The position numbers and the translations under genes were made by a program. The notes under the pieces are model-generated. The model was not told the origin of the DNA. It did no database searches and saw only the letters and a program-made list of their open reading frames with translations. This document shows, in pieces, positions 12,756 to 13,080 of a stretch of 13,080 nucleotides of DNA. The stretch is from positions 1 through 13,080 of the forward strand of contig DQTU01000297.1 in the NCBI GenBank assembly GCA_015662615.1. Reading direction: 5' to 3'. The first letter of the stretch is position 1. Every line of letters begins with the position of its first letter. The stretch is from Campylobacterales bacterium. Its GTDB lineage: Bacteria; Campylobacterota; Campylobacteria; Campylobacterales; QNZT01.

Positions 12756-13080
12756 ATGAAGAAACTGCTTAAATTGTCTCTACTTTTACTTTTATCACAG
12801 GGTGCCATACATGCGGTAGATAACCATCAAGTTGGCTTTAAACTAGGTCTTACTTCCATCGACAATGAAGATGGTTGGAATTTTGAGAATGGTTCTTTTT
12901 TTGCTGATTTGACATTTGATATACCTTCTGCTGTTAAACCTCGTATTGATCTAGGATATATAAGTATCGATGAAGATGAAAATGCTGGAGTAGGTTCACT
13001 TTGGCAGTTGTCAGTAAATGGGATTTATGATGTTGACTTAAATAGTTATTATAGAACCTCTTTTCAGCCTTATCTTTTAG
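12756..13080 (+). CDS. Outer-membrane beta-barrel protein, N-terminal part
   Basis: The frame is open from ATG 12756 (AGGGG five bases upstream) to the end of the window, 108 codons. A signal peptide (MKKLLKLSLLLLLSQGAIHA) precedes strand-like segments with alternating residues: NHQVGFKLGLTSID, GSFFADLTFDI, PRIDLGYISIDED, SLWQLSVNGIYDV and YRTSFQPYLL. This is the start of a small barrel, most like the N-terminal 8-strand domain of OmpA-type proteins of Campylobacterota. Whether an OmpA peptidoglycan-binding domain follows cannot be seen. Its own promoter separates it from the upstream operon. Confidence 0.65.
   Translation, partial: MKKLLKLSLLLLLSQGAIHAVDNHQVGFKLGLTSIDNEDGWNFENGSFFADLTFDIPSAVKPRIDLGYISIDEDENAGVGSLWQLSVNGIYDVDLNSYYRTSFQPYLL

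Overview
The window looks like chromosome from a free-living or host-associated member of the Campylobacterota (Sulfurimonas/Sulfurovum/Arcobacter-like). The grounds are the low-GC coding, a fused hisIE, and the block ilvE - SPFH/prohibitin protein - hisIE - DUF2393-type membrane proteins; I recall ilvE beside an SPFH gene in Campylobacter too. Gene identities come from reading the translations, not from a search.

Layout. (1) 1-799: the end of a helical-repeat protein of unknown function, interrupted by a one-base frameshift and closed by an intrinsic terminator. (2) 810-1455: two divergent small genes, a hot-dog thioesterase-like protein (minus) and a 73-residue ribbon-helix-helix/antitoxin-like protein (plus), sharing a 40-bp promoter gap. 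(3) 1513-1942: a decayed metallo-beta-lactamase-fold hydrolase whose promoter and ribosome binding site are still intact. (4) 1952-5813, minus strand: ilvE, then an SPFH (HflK/prohibitin-type) membrane protein, hisIE and two tandem paralogous DUF2393-like membrane proteins. From the SPFH gene onward the genes overlap, so they are probably translationally coupled. A long hairpin separates ilvE from the SPFH gene. (5) 5954-6648: a degraded DNA-modification locus, consisting of a small broken ORF and a C5-cytosine methyltransferase with several lesions and no C-terminal third. (6) 6645-12674, plus strand: a seven-gene operon starting at a near-consensus sigma-70 promoter with an inverted repeat over its -10 region. 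(7) 12756-end: the start of an outer-membrane beta-barrel protein.

The plus-strand operon is the most interesting unit. In order it encodes a six-helix inner-membrane protein, a winged-helix regulator, a shortened flavodoxin-fold oxidoreductase, a periplasmic LolA-like protein, an outer-membrane beta-barrel protein, a 12-helix RND/MMPL transporter and a periplasmic YtfJ-family thioredoxin-fold protein. This set spans inner membrane, periplasm and outer membrane. It suggests a hydrophobic-cargo (lipid or similar) trafficking machine under its own local regulator, comparable in plan to the MMPL + LolA-like + DUF1302/1329-type modules of other Proteobacteria. The cargo and its direction cannot be read from the sequence.

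Several broken genes carry one-base differences in poly-A runs. Either this is real decay around an old restriction-modification site, or some of the lesions are homopolymer sequencing errors; the raw reads would decide. I saw no tRNA, rRNA, CRISPR array, complete insertion sequence or prophage.
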